From positions 1-64,000 of the forward strand of contig NZ_SJDL01000008.1 in assembly GCF_004327985.1 (NCBI RefSeq): a stretch of 64,000 nucleotides of DNA. Direction: 5' to 3'. Below the pieces are notes generated by a model, which made no database searches, was not told the origin of the DNA, and worked only from the letters and a program-made list of their open reading frames with translations. This DNA is from Marinobacter halodurans (GTDB lineage: Bacteria > Pseudomonadota > Gammaproteobacteria > Pseudomonadales > Oleiphilaceae). The translations under genes were made by a program, and so were the position numbers. Shown piece by piece: positions 45,183-53,481 of this stretch (positions are counted from its first letter, which is position 1; each line of letters opens with the position of its first letter).

Positions 45183-45452
45183 TTACTGAATGGTGAGCGC
45201 GGATTCAATAGTCCGCGGATGCAATAAGTGGACTTGCCCGCTATCAGGGTTCTGGACTCGCAAAAATTGAGACCATTCTGCGATCACATGGCGGGGGGCG
45301 GGACCATCTTCAAATTTGGAGTTGGCCTGATTAGCTGGCTCGAGGACGCGCCGCACTATCGTTTTGCCCGGGACGGTGCCACCGTCAGGTGCTTCCCAAT
45401 CGGTGATTTTGATTCGATACGTCAATCCGATCTCAAAGTCTTTCAAGTCCAT
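45183..45452 (-). CDS. Hypothetical small protein, 89 aa
   Basis: It starts MDLKDFEIGLTYRIKITDWE with GGAGAG upstream. A longer reading to 45530 is cysteine-rich and unlikely. It is probably beta-rich. It is the first gene of the minus-strand block (37.1-45.5 kb). Family unknown. Confidence 0.6.
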   Translation of the reverse strand: MDLKDFEIGLTYRIKITDWEAPDGGTVPGKTIVRRVLEPANQANSKFEDGPAPRHVIAEWSQFLRVQNPDSGQVHLLHPRTIESALTIQ

Positions 45453-45675
45453 GGGATGCTCTCTCCTGTTCCCAGTGCATGGAGTTCCATTCTGACAGTT
45501 TCCAGTGCCAGTAAACGCCGCTGAACACACCGAACCGGGGCGCGGGGTTTATTGTTTGAACCCCCCACTTCTTGAAGTGGCTTTCAACGGCTGCGTTTTT
45601 CGGAAGCCTTTTTTAAGCCCAGAAACGTGGATCGATATGGAGTCGCTTTTGGAGGCGTCTAAAAGCGTGGAAAAT

Positions 45676-45704
45676 TTGACACCAATCTGGAAGGGCATTA
45701 TTAT
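45676..45704 (+). promoter_or_regulatory. Strong sigma70-type promoter ahead of yafNO
   Basis: TTGACA (45676-45681), a 17-base spacer and TATTAT (45699-45704) give a near-consensus promoter 87 bases before the yafN start. An interrupted palindrome (ATGCA...TGCAT, about 45728-45745) lies between the promoter and the gene, where an antitoxin operator would be expected. Confidence 0.7.
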
Positions 45705-45790
45705 GCTCAAACAAATGCACAAAGTGTTATGCAAAAAATAGTGCATTAAATTGTGAATACCATTAACATGATGAATATGAGGGTATGGTC

Positions 45791-46090
45791 ATGGCTACTC
45801 ATGCCATTCTTGCTGAAAAAACCGTCAGCATTTCCGCGTTACGGAACAATCCGGCGCAATATTTCAGTGACCAACCGATTGCTGTCCTGAGCCACAACAA
45901 ACCGGCTGGGTACGTGGTGGGGGCAGAACTTTTTGAGTACATGATGAAAGTTATCGAAACACAAACAGAGGCCCGAAGCTTTGAGGCTCGGTTCCGTCCT
46001 TCAGTGGCTCAGTTGAAAGAACTGCGCGCGCGGGGCGCTGAGCTGGTCTTGGAGATGACGCCAGAGGACATGGAGGACTATGAAGAGTGA
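45791..46090 (+). CDS. yafN: YafN-type antitoxin (Phd/YefM family)
   Basis: A 99-residue antitoxin. The N-terminal Phd/YefM DNA-binding part is visible (TVSISALRNNPAQYF, then PIAVLSHNKPAGYVVG), followed by a charged helical tail that would bind the toxin. GAGGG stands eight bases before the ATG at 45791; another ATG at 45785 is too close to it. It overlaps the toxin gene by four bases (GTGA). Confidence 0.88.
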   Translation: MATHAILAEKTVSISALRNNPAQYFSDQPIAVLSHNKPAGYVVGAELFEYMMKVIETQTEARSFEARFRPSVAQLKELRARGAELVLEMTPEDMEDYEE

Positions 46091-46485
46091 TTGTTGTTTA
46101 CAAAGCGAAGGCAATTCGGGAGCTGCTTACTCCTGAAGAGCTGAATAAACTGGTAGAGGATTTTAAGCAATACAAAAACGAAGGAACGCGACCGGATACG
46201 TTCGGCCGCGACGCGGCCTACAATCACCCCCATAGTCTGCCATCGATTCGGCATGAGGAAGTTCAACACATTCACCTGCAGGATGAGTCATCGAACTGGG
46301 GCATTCGAACGATTCAGTATCACCGCACGAGTGATACCCACTTGGTCTATTGCCAAGGGGCATTGAATGACGATCATTTCCTGCTAATCACTATTTTGCA
46401 GCCCGACGCCCATAATCAGGCGAAAAATAACGATGTGATGAGCGCGATTGCCAGCCAAGCCGAGGTCTTCAGGAACAAGCATTGA
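46087..46485 (+). CDS. yafO: YafO-type mRNA interferase toxin
   Basis: A 132-residue protein that follows E. coli YafO through its length: LTPEELNKLVEDFKQYKNEG, then GRDAAYN, then EVQHIHL, then HLVYCQGA and LLITILQPDAHNQA. YafO cleaves mRNA on the ribosome. It starts with GTG overlapping the yafN stop. Together they are a type II toxin-antitoxin pair that stabilises the plasmid. Confidence 0.92.
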   Translation: MIVVYKAKAIRELLTPEELNKLVEDFKQYKNEGTRPDTFGRDAAYNHPHSLPSIRHEEVQHIHLQDESSNWGIRTIQYHRTSDTHLVYCQGALNDDHFLLITILQPDAHNQAKNNDVMSAIASQAEVFRNKH

Positions 46486-46486
46486 A

Positions 46487-46521
46487 TCGATTTTCGGATA
46501 GTTCGGCTATCCGAAAGCCGA
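46487..46521. terminator. Hairpin between yafO and a convergent gene
   Basis: The perfect 10-bp arms TTTCGGATAG and CTATCCGAAA have the stable loop TTCGG and start seven bases after the yafO stop. Outer bases (AATCG / CGATT) extend the pairing with one mismatch. Confidence 0.65.
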
Positions 46522-46533
46522 TTTCCTTGGCGG

Positions 46534-47916
46534 CTATTTATTCCAGTGGCACTCTGGTGCAAGCATTGCAAATAGGGGCCACCACTCAATGCGCTCGGCT
46601 TCCTGCCCGCGCCGGCGTTTTTCTGCAACACGCATCTTCTTCTTTTGCCATGGCGCCCTATGAGTAAACGTTGTGGCCATCCCATAATGTTGAGTGATCC
46701 TCATGAACGCCTTCGCAAAGTCGCTGTAATGCTCGAACATGGTGTTTGCCCAAAAAGGCCAGTTTGCATTGCCGCTGGCGCTCAGCTCTCCAACGAACTC
46801 GCCGTCCTGAGCAGAAATAATCACTTCAAGCATTCTGACCGCGCCCGTGTCAGGTGAGGGCACAGGATCTTTGATACCCGCTGCAAGATAGATCTGATCC
46901 ACGAGTTCCTTTACCTCGGCTTGCCGGGAACTGGCCGATTGATCAATTCTGATCACCTGGCGCAGCTGGTCCAGGTATCCCGATAGGGATTGAAGAGCTG
47001 TCAGCTCGATAATCTTCGAATCAAAATCAAACCAATACACCCGGAAGGTATCGGGGCATAGCGTGATTTCCGTTATGGGCACCGTGGATTTCTTCCACGT
47101 TGAGCGGATACCGCCATCGTCACTCAGTGCTGGATCCAGATAATGGCAGGTGAAGTGCGGTATCCCCGTGTCGCGGGACGCTGCTAATGCCTCGTCGCTG
47201 GCCTCAAAGGCATTTGCGTTGTGCTGGTAGTAGATATCCTTTTCGTAGAGCCGGTGCCCTTCATGGGTGAAGCGATCGAACACCCAGAACACAGTTACCC
47301 CACGCTCCCTATAAAACAGCTCACGGGAAACGATCACGTCCAGGTAGGTCGAGGAAAGCTGGATTTCGAACGCAACCTCTTGACCCATAATTGTTGCCAG
47401 AATGTCGGGGCGCTTCCAGGTCAGCTTGTCGACGCCGCGAACGGTTGGCTCAACCTGAATAGAATCAGCTCCCGGCCAGGCATCGAGCATTTTTCGAATT
47501 CGCTCCTTCAATCGAATGTGCCTCAATGACTCCTTTTGGCCATTGAAGCGAAGCGCATTCCACTGCTCGAGGGAGAGGGGGCCGCCATTTTTGTTCGGGC
47601 AGGCGAAATCCGGGTTTTTCCGGTGACGGATATAGAACCCTTCGCCACTTGGCCGGCCGGCAAGCAAAAGGGGATCCCAGCAAATCGGGCAACGCCATAG
47701 AACGGTGGCAGTTTGTGGATCTGTTCTGTGGGCCTGGTAAGCTTCTGCGAGCTCCCGTCGAAGTGATTGTGCTTTGGCTGGGTCTTCGGGGATGAGCTGG
47801 TCAGTGGCCAGCATGGCCTGCTCTTGCTCACACCAGACATGCTTCAATGTGGCCGGGCCACCCAACCGCGCTGCTGTGATCTCCGAAGCCTCCAATTGCG
47901 CCACCTCTGTAAACAT
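46534..47916 (-). CDS. CoiA/DUF6035-like protein with a nuclease-type domain
   Basis: A 460-residue protein. The N-terminal part has a zinc-ribbon-like CPIC...FACP region (RCPICWDPLLLAGRP, then FYIRHRKNPDFACP). The centre has the PD-(D/E)XK-like core of CoiA/DUF6035 proteins (WKRPDILATIMGQEVAFEIQ, then LSSTYLDVIVSRELFYRERG, then WVFD). D of RPD and E-x-Q are the catalytic positions. The C-terminal 200 residues are unfamiliar. CoiA-like proteins are linked to DNA uptake and defence islands. It is convergent with yafO. Confidence 0.75.
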   Translation of the reverse strand: MFTEVAQLEASEITAARLGGPATLKHVWCEQEQAMLATDQLIPEDPAKAQSLRRELAEAYQAHRTDPQTATVLWRCPICWDPLLLAGRPSGEGFYIRHRKNPDFACPNKNGGPLSLEQWNALRFNGQKESLRHIRLKERIRKMLDAWPGADSIQVEPTVRGVDKLTWKRPDILATIMGQEVAFEIQLSSTYLDVIVSRELFYRERGVTVFWVFDRFTHEGHRLYEKDIYYQHNANAFEASDEALAASRDTGIPHFTCHYLDPALSDDGGIRSTWKKSTVPITEITLCPDTFRVYWFDFDSKIIELTALQSLSGYLDQLRQVIRIDQSASSRQAEVKELVDQIYLAAGIKDPVPSPDTGAVRMLEVIISAQDGEFVGELSASGNANWPFWANTMFEHYSDFAKAFMRITQHYGMATTFTHRAPWQKKKMRVAEKRRRGQEAERIEWWPLFAMLAPECHWNK

Positions 47917-48042
47917 TTGGTTCCTGATACTAGGAATTTATCGTAAGCCAGCACGCCGATGTGAAAACACAACATTGACTTTCGATGATTCATAACTGTA
48001 ACTTGTCGCAGGGCCGGATGAAGCCCAGTCGCCACCATTTTG

Positions 48043-48061
48043 CTAAATTCATCCTATTTAG
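48043..48061. promoter_or_regulatory. Inverted repeat upstream of an HTH gene
   Basis: CTAAAT-N7-ATTTAG, about 85 bases before the HTH gene at 48147, in an AT-rich stretch suited to a promoter. It could be the gene's own operator. Confidence 0.35.
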
Positions 48062-48146
48062 AAACATTCAAACTCATACCTAACTCTTGTTGGGACTGAT
48101 TTGGAAGGGTGGCAACTAACAGACTGTCCCCAAATGGAGTTTTGCT

Positions 48147-48833
48147 ATGAAGCTTGAAGTCGATCTGTCTGCTGTTTCTAAAAGCCTGCGTCGTCAAATG
48201 CAGGACAAAGGCTACGAAAACATTCCCTCCCATGTTGAAGTTCTGAACATCCTAGCTAAGTCCGCTGGGCATCAGAACTACCAGAGTCTCAAAGCTCATG
48301 AGGAAAACCTGCCAGTCGCAAAATCGACGTCGCAGGTTGACTACAGCCAGTATTCTGGTGGAAGTTTGTCCAAGTACCTGCAGTCTCTATGTACCACTAA
48401 GTTACGTATTCTTAGCAAGGTCTTTCCAATAAGCACTGCTTCTTTGGCGAATGAATCTGGTCTGTCTTTTTCTACTATTTTGAATCTTCGTCGTCGCGAA
48501 ACATTCAACCTCGCATATGTCTTTTCAGTTGCAAGGCTTATGGGCATCGATCCCGCATGGATGCTTCTGGACCAAGGTGAATTGCCGGCTGATCTCGCAA
48601 TTGATGAATCCGTAAAAGCTGAAATCCAAAACGAGCGTATTCGGTTAATGATTTACCTGGAAGGTGCGCGCGTTCGGGATGCTGGCAGCAGTCCGGAAAA
48701 GGACGAACAGGAAAAGTACGAACTTAACCTTGTGATTCAAGGTCTTGAAAAATCGATTGAAATAGAGGCTTCTCCTGAAAGAATGGCAACTTTCCAGAAG
48801 ATCCTGGATCATTTTAAGAGTCTTGCTCGTTAG
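48147..48833 (+). CDS. HTH-type regulator-like protein, 228 aa
   Basis: The N-terminal 60 residues (VSKSLRRQMQDKGYENIPSH, then LNILAKSAGHQNYQSLKAH) match a domain often fused to glyoxalase-like or plasmid proteins that ends in the GHxNxQ motif. Residues 85-150 look like a Cro/CI-type helix-turn-helix (SLANESGLSFSTILNLRRRE, then LAYVFSVARLMGIDPAWML). The C-terminus is a charged helix. It may be a repressor. GGAG precedes the ATG, and a strong terminator follows the gene. Confidence 0.7.
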   Translation: MKLEVDLSAVSKSLRRQMQDKGYENIPSHVEVLNILAKSAGHQNYQSLKAHEENLPVAKSTSQVDYSQYSGGSLSKYLQSLCTTKLRILSKVFPISTASLANESGLSFSTILNLRRRETFNLAYVFSVARLMGIDPAWMLLDQGELPADLAIDESVKAEIQNERIRLMIYLEGARVRDAGSSPEKDEQEKYELNLVIQGLEKSIEIEASPERMATFQKILDHFKSLAR

Positions 48834-48853
48834 GGACCGTAATAAACCTTAAC

Positions 48854-48887
48854 CGATGTGGGGCCCTCACCATGCCCCACATCGTTT
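48854..48887. terminator. Rho-independent terminator after the HTH gene
   Basis: The perfect 11-bp arms CGATGTGGGGC and GCCCCACATCG have a 9-base loop, followed by TTT. It lies between convergent genes. Confidence 0.8.
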
Positions 48888-48905
48888 CCATACTCTGGTC
48901 AAGTC

Positions 48906-50183
48906 CTATTTTGCCTCTGGAATATCCGACCACCGGGACAAATAGTTTGGTGACAGCCTCTCCCGTTTCATCCCCCATGAATCTTCACTGATACGCTGGC
49001 GGGCAAACTGTATCCGGCCCAGTCCGGACCCGTTTATGCAGTCCAGTGTGTCCATTAACGCCTGGCTCCGGCCCTGGGACCGGGCATCCGTACTGAACAA
49101 GTCATGTTGCTCACACAGAGGATCGCGGAAATCCGTAAGCATGACGCCTGCTTTCGTGAAGCGGTGCCCGTCCTTCCAGAGTTTACGGGTCAACCTGGTC
49201 GCGCAGACAATCAGATTGCGTGTGTCAGCCGTAGGACGTTCGAGGGAGCTTGAAGCTTCATTGCTGTAGCCGCCGTGTTCAAGGAAACGGCTGGTCATGA
49301 GGAAAACACTCAACCTCCCCGCGACACGCTTCTCAGAGCGCAATTTTTCAGCCGCCCGGACGACATAACTTGTGACGGCCGCCAGCATATCCGCCAGCTC
49401 GGTAACTCGGGTGCCAAAGGACTTGCTGCAAATAATCTGGCCCTTTGCTGGCGGGCTGGTCTCTATTCGGTGATGAGCCTCCCCCTGGAGGTCGCGAACG
49501 GTGCGTTCCATGACAACGGAAAACCGGGACCGAATCAGTGAGGGATCCGTGTCAGCCAGCTGCAGGGCGCTCTCAATACCCATAGCTCGCAGTTTACGGG
49601 CAATGCGGGGACCAACGCCCCAAATGTCTCCAACCGGCGTGATGGCCATCAGACGTCGCTGGCGGGCTGGGTCGGTCAGATCGACAACACCGCGGGCGGC
49701 CGGATACTTTTTTGCAGCCCGGCTTGCGAGTTTGGCCAGGGTCAGGCTGGTCGAGAAGCCCACACAGACCGGCAGGCCAGTCCACCGGAGCACCGTCTGT
49801 TTCACCCCTCTCGCGTGTTCGGATAAATCATAGTGGGCTTGAAGAGAGGTCAGGTCCAAGAAGGCTTCGTCAATGCTGTATTCCAGCACGGTGGGCGCCA
49901 GGGCGGACAATATGGTCGAGAATCTGGCCGACATCGCGCCGTAGAGGCTGTAGTTGGACGACCGGATAATGATGCCGTGACGCTGGATCTGAGGCTGCAG
50001 CTTGAACAAAGGCTCCCCCATCTTGATCCCGATCGCTTTCACTTCCGATGAGCGGGCAACGCAGCACTGGTCATTGTTGCCAACGACAATGACCGGCCGG
50101 CCGTTCAAAGACGGATCAAAGACCCTTTCACACGAGACGTAGAAGTTGTCCACGTCTACGAGAGCGAAACACGCCGGTCTCAT
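48906..50183 (-). CDS. umuC: UmuC-type DNA polymerase V catalytic subunit (Y family)
   Basis: A 425-residue Y-family translesion polymerase. The N-terminus FALVDVDNFYVSCERVFDPSL has the first catalytic Asp and the steric-gate region; the second acidic pair is in VLEYSIDEAFLDL. The little-finger and C-terminal regions follow (GLGRIQFARQRI...MKRERLSPNYLSRW). The start at 50183 overlaps the umuD stop by four bases (ATGA); a longer reading is not needed. With UmuD' it bypasses DNA lesions and raises mutation. It is controlled by the LexA box upstream of umuD. Confidence 0.95.
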   Translation of the reverse strand: MRPACFALVDVDNFYVSCERVFDPSLNGRPVIVVGNNDQCCVARSSEVKAIGIKMGEPLFKLQPQIQRHGIIIRSSNYSLYGAMSARFSTILSALAPTVLEYSIDEAFLDLTSLQAHYDLSEHARGVKQTVLRWTGLPVCVGFSTSLTLAKLASRAAKKYPAARGVVDLTDPARQRRLMAITPVGDIWGVGPRIARKLRAMGIESALQLADTDPSLIRSRFSVVMERTVRDLQGEAHHRIETSPPAKGQIICSKSFGTRVTELADMLAAVTSYVVRAAEKLRSEKRVAGRLSVFLMTSRFLEHGGYSNEASSSLERPTADTRNLIVCATRLTRKLWKDGHRFTKAGVMLTDFRDPLCEQHDLFSTDARSQGRSQALMDTLDCINGSGLGRIQFARQRISEDSWGMKRERLSPNYLSRWSDIPEAK

Positions 50184-50614
50184 CGGTGAACTCTGTGCAG
50201 ACACCACGTGACTACGCCAAACGTCTCCAGCTGCTGCCCCTCTGACATGGGGATATCTGGGTAGTCGGGATTATCAGACCGGAGTATTGGAGTGGGCCCG
50301 GATCTGTCCAGGCGCTTGACTAGAAACTCGCCATCAAGGATTGCGATGATAACGGCGTCATGAACCGCCTCGAGGCTACGATCGACGACCAGAACATCAC
50401 CGTCCTGGATACCAGCCCCCAGCATTGACTCGCCCCTGACACGGACAAAATAGGTGGCTGGCGGGTTGGTGATACACAGCTCCGAAATATCCAATTCCTT
50501 TTCCGTGTAATCGCTGGCGGGCGAGGGGAATCCGGCGTATACGCTATCCTCGTAAAGCGGGATGGCACGGGAGTCATCAAATTGGGCTGCGGTGTAAAAT
50601 TCTTGTGCGAACAC
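50180..50614 (-). CDS. umuD: UmuD-type SOS mutagenesis protein
   Basis: A 144-residue UmuD. The cleavage site is A27-G28 (VYAGFPSP), with Ser63 in RGESMLGAGI and Lys100 in GEFLVKRL as the catalytic dyad. RecA-stimulated self-cleavage gives UmuD'. The start is most likely the GTG at 50614 (AGAAG eight bases upstream); a GTG at 50623 is the alternative. Longer in-frame readings would run across the LexA box and are rejected. It is coupled to umuC. Confidence 0.93.
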   Translation of the reverse strand: MFAQEFYTAAQFDDSRAIPLYEDSVYAGFPSPASDYTEKELDISELCITNPPATYFVRVRGESMLGAGIQDGDVLVVDRSLEAVHDAVIIAILDGEFLVKRLDRSGPTPILRSDNPDYPDIPMSEGQQLETFGVVTWCLHRVHR

Positions 50615-50633
50615 GGGGGTCACTTCTCGTTGA

Positions 50634-50653
50634 TACTGTATAAAAATACAGTA
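50634..50653. promoter_or_regulatory. LexA (SOS) box shared by umuDC and the SRAP gene
   Basis: TACTGTATAAAAATACAGTA is a 20-bp box with CTGT-N8-ACAG, very close to the gammaproteobacterial LexA consensus. It is 20 bases before umuD on one side and 73 bases before the SRAP gene on the other. Confidence 0.93.
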
Positions 50654-50725
50654 TAGGGGAGAAGGCGCATTTTTCCGAGTGTCGTGACCGGTGGCGGAAT
50701 AGCCTAAAGCGCGAAGGAGAGACAT

Positions 50726-51427
50726 ATGTGCGGGTACATACGCCGGGTGACCGATAGCCCAGAGGTTCAGGAAATGCTTGATGACATCGGGCTGGGCTAC
50801 CTTGCAAGTGACTTTGCTGGCGGATCCGGGGTGGAACACTATTATCCAGCGTTTGGAGGCAACGCGGATAGAACCATTCGGCATCTGATCATCCCCGGAG
50901 AGGACGGTCCTCGAGCAGTGGATGCCACCTGGTGGTTTGACTGCTCGGCAAAAGGTGAGGGGCTGGAAGTAGGGGGGCGCACAACGTTCAACGCGAGGAA
51001 CCTTGAATCACCGTACTGGACGGGAGCTTTAAAGCACCACAGGGCGATTGTCGTGGCCACGGGCCTGGGGGAATCGAAGTACGTCGACGGGAAAAAACAC
51101 CAGTTCTTGATGGAAGGGAAGCGGCCGTTTCTGCTGGGAGCTCTGTACCGCCCATTTGAAAACGGGTGTTACAGCTGCGCCGTGATCACCCGGGATTCCC
51201 ACCCGCGGTTTGATAAGTATCACGATAAGGCATTTCCGTGCTTCCTGCCGGCAACATCGGATTTCGTTGCAAGCTGGCTGGGCGACGACGGATCTTTACC
51301 AGTTGAAGTGGCTCGTTATCTTGAGCATCCGAGAATAACGGTCCCGCTGGATGTGTCGGAGGTAAAGACTTTCAAATCTGGCGTGGTGGGGGAGGGCGCC
51401 GACCATCTGGAAGCAGACGCGGGCTAA
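50726..51427 (+). CDS. SOS response-associated peptidase family protein (SRAP; YedK/HMCES-like)
   Basis: A 233-residue SRAP protein. It starts MCG, so Cys2 is free to crosslink abasic sites in single-stranded DNA. TTFNARNLES matches the NARxE motif, LGESKY takes the place of the YEW motif, and CAVITRDSH is followed by PCFLP. It is divergent from typical YedK but keeps the key residues. AAGGAGA lies before the ATG. It shares the LexA box with umuDC, so it is probably SOS-induced and may protect single-stranded plasmid DNA during transfer or repair. Confidence 0.9.
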   Translation: MCGYIRRVTDSPEVQEMLDDIGLGYLASDFAGGSGVEHYYPAFGGNADRTIRHLIIPGEDGPRAVDATWWFDCSAKGEGLEVGGRTTFNARNLESPYWTGALKHHRAIVVATGLGESKYVDGKKHQFLMEGKRPFLLGALYRPFENGCYSCAVITRDSHPRFDKYHDKAFPCFLPATSDFVASWLGDDGSLPVEVARYLEHPRITVPLDVSEVKTFKSGVVGEGADHLEADAG

Positions 51428-51463
51428 ATTTTAAAGCGAGGGCTGGCGGTCATCCATCGCACT

Positions 51464-51479
51464 TGCCTTGATAAAGGCA
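51464..51479. terminator. Weak hairpin between convergent genes
   Basis: TGCCTT-GATA-AAGGCA forms a 6-bp stem 37 bases after the SRAP gene. It has no T-run to speak of. Confidence 0.35.
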
Positions 51480-51534
51480 TATTCATGCGCCAATCACCTC
51501 TGGCGCCATTCCCTGGCTGACGCCAATGAACGAT

Positions 51535-52245
51535 TTACCTAATGCTGCGCTTTCGTGGGTTCAGGCGTGTAACATTCGTTGCTGACTGCATAGCTTCGCG
51601 ACGATCCATAGCTTCGAACACCGCTGAAAACCGTGATCGGATCCTGTCATAGCTCGTTTCACAGTCTTTCAGAATCGAGACCATGATGTTTTCGTCAGGC
51701 TCTTCGTCCAGAGACCGAGAGAGCACGTTTTCGTTCACCAACCAGTCTGTCAGATCACCCGTTATGGTATTGGCAATCTCTTTAAACGATCGGCTCTCAT
51801 CACGCATCTTGTTCAGGATGAACTCAGGGTCGTCATACAGGCAGTAGAACATACCGAATCTTGAGTAGTCTTGGTGATGGAGCTTTAGAAATAGAGTCAG
51901 AGTGATCAGTTCTCGAGCACTGGTTGGCAGGTTTTTCTTGGCGATCGACCGGACCTTCTGATCCCGCGCTTGCATGAGCTTTTCGCGTCGCCGTTCTTCC
52001 CGAGCCTTTATTTCCTTGGCGTGCTCTACCCGGCCTTTGACCTGTCGCAACAGAGCCGCAGCCTGCTCCAGAGTCTGCTTCTCTTCTTCCGTGAACAAAA
52101 GGCCCAAGCGTCCTTTCACAGCGTCTTTTTCGATACTGTTTGCCGTTTTGGTAAGCGTGGTCTGCAAACGGCGAAAGCCATCAGCCGTCGTGTATTTCAG
52201 CGTTTCAAGGATCGCTTTATGGTCTAACTCTGGAAGCTCGCTCAT
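51535..52245 (-). CDS. Hypothetical helical protein, 236 aa
   Basis: A charged, probably mostly helical protein with a basic coiled-coil-like stretch (EHAKEIKAREERRREKLMQ) and an N-terminal region MSELPELDHKAILETLKYTT. No signal peptide or membrane segment. No family recognised. It ends convergent with the SRAP gene and starts divergent from the recombinase-like gene, so it may be controlled from the same 250-base region as the latter. Confidence 0.65.
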   Translation of the reverse strand: MSELPELDHKAILETLKYTTADGFRRLQTTLTKTANSIEKDAVKGRLGLLFTEEEKQTLEQAAALLRQVKGRVEHAKEIKAREERRREKLMQARDQKVRSIAKKNLPTSARELITLTLFLKLHHQDYSRFGMFYCLYDDPEFILNKMRDESRSFKEIANTITGDLTDWLVNENVLSRSLDEEPDENIMVSILKDCETSYDRIRSRFSAVFEAMDRREAMQSATNVTRLNPRKRSIR

Positions 52246-52405
52246 CAACTTCGTACTCTGTTCTCAAGTGCCATCAGAATGGCAGAACACTGTAGACAAA
52301 ACCAGATTCTGCTCAGTCATGGAGGTTATCTCACCCCAATATTCCCATGAGTCGAGCCCCAGCCTTATCTGCGGGTGCGTTTCCTTGATAAGCACTCGCT
52401 AATAA

Positions 52406-52483
52406 TGTCACATAACAGCGTATACCCTGTATTGCACACCTTGCTTGGTCGTGCTATTCTGTGTCACATATTCGGTTATAACC
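52406..52483 (+). promoter_or_regulatory. Promoter region with direct repeats and a palindrome ahead of the recombinase-like gene
   Basis: A promoter-like pair TTGCAC (52432-52437), 17 bases and TATTCT (52455-52460) is flanked by two copies of TGTCACATA (52406-52414 and 52462-52470). The perfect palindrome GGTTATAACC is at 52474-52483. This is a likely regulated promoter for the recombinase-like gene and perhaps for everything downstream on the same strand. Confidence 0.55.
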
Positions 52484-52500
52484 TGATTTGAGCAACGTGA

Positions 52501-53166
52501 ATGCCCATTGAGAGATTGTTTAACGAGAGCGATGTGCAGCGCCTCATCGACATGAATTCAGCACCGCCGCTCGGCAAGCGCAACGCCGCATTGATTATGG
52601 GAGCGCTTTACTGGGGGTTGACGCCCTCCGAGGCCAGCTTGCTGCGGCTTGAAGATGTGATGGACCAGTCTGGTGAATTTTTCCGGATCTGGACCTTGCC
52701 GGCCAGCACTGCCTACAACGGTGAGGCGCGGGAGCTTCACACTGAAGACCATGTTTTGCCGTTTTTCGAAGGGTACATGGGCTGGCGACTGGCTGAAGAA
52801 CTGTGCTTGAGCAATCAGGCCTGGTACCGGGGCTCCGATCCCCAAAGTGCCTTTTTCCTGAATGACCGTGGTGAACCTTATAAGCTCTCGCCGCGCAAGA
52901 AAGGGTCGACGGACTATCAGCCCAGGGCAATGTCAGCCAAGCTGAAGTCTTTCATTGAGAACGCAGGCATAGAGGGCGCTACTGTAGCCACGTATCGTGA
53001 TAGCTGGGTCAAGGCGATGTATGAGGCTGGCTGTCATCACAAAGATCTGATGCGAGTCTCAGGCATCAAGCAGAAAGAGACCATCGACCGGAAGACGCGA
53101 CCGGCGGTCCAGGATTTGGAAAAGGTGTTCAGGGCAGTTTTCAACCGCGTCCGCGTGACAGAATAG
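52501..53166 (+). CDS. Degenerate tyrosine recombinase-like protein
   Basis: A 221-residue protein with the fold outline of the catalytic domain of tyrosine recombinases (LIMGALYWGLTPSEASLLRL, then TYRDSWVKAMYEAGCHHKDL, then MRVSGIKQKETIDRK). The catalytic residues are mostly missing: the first Arg (GLR) is Thr, the His of HxxR is absent, the later GH is GI, and there is no tyrosine at the end. Only the second Arg remains. The N-terminal core-binding domain is also missing. It is unlikely to cut DNA and may bind sites or regulate. It stands just before the HEPN/MNT pair and the small-gene array. Confidence 0.62.
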   Translation: MPIERLFNESDVQRLIDMNSAPPLGKRNAALIMGALYWGLTPSEASLLRLEDVMDQSGEFFRIWTLPASTAYNGEARELHTEDHVLPFFEGYMGWRLAEELCLSNQAWYRGSDPQSAFFLNDRGEPYKLSPRKKGSTDYQPRAMSAKLKSFIENAGIEGATVATYRDSWVKAMYEAGCHHKDLMRVSGIKQKETIDRKTRPAVQDLEKVFRAVFNRVRVTE

Positions 53167-53187
53167 TGTGGTGAGGGAGAAAGACAC

Positions 53188-53481
53188 ATGGGCAAGGCAA
53201 CTGAAATCTACAATCTGCACAAAGCCGAGATTAAAGCGATTGCCAGTCGTTACCCTGTGGCGAATATCCGGGTGTTCGGCTCAGTTGTTCACGGGGATGA
53301 TAACGACACCAGCGATATTGACTTGCTGGTAGATGCATTGCCGGAAGCCACCCTTTTCGACCTTGGCGGGCTCCAGGATGAGCTGGAAACCCTTCTGGGT
53401 GTAAAGGTAGACCTTCTAACTCCCGGCGACCTCTCAAGGCGCTTTAGGGACACTGTGATCAGCGAGGCCAGGCCGGTATGA
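53188..53481 (+). CDS. mntA: MntA-type nucleotidyltransferase antitoxin
   Basis: A 97-residue minimal nucleotidyltransferase. GSVVHGDDNDTSDIDLLVD gives the GSX10DXD motif (G31, S32, D43, D45). In MNT/HEPN pairs MntA adenylylates and so inactivates the HepT toxin. GAGGGAG precedes the ATG, and the gene overlaps hepT by four bases. Confidence 0.9.
   Translation: MGKATEIYNLHKAEIKAIASRYPVANIRVFGSVVHGDDNDTSDIDLLVDALPEATLFDLGGLQDELETLLGVKVDLLTPGDLSRRFRDTVISEARPV

Noticed and set aside
45505-45746. Frames of 65-78 codons on both strands upstream of yafN
   Set aside because: The region carries a strong promoter and the frames have no ribosome binding site.
50615-50884. Longer N-terminus for UmuD
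   Set aside because: It would translate across the LexA box and into the divergent gene's leader; GTG 50614 gives the normal UmuD length.
52501-53166. Active integrase
   Set aside because: The Arg of GLR, the His of HxxR, the later His and the tyrosine are all missing.
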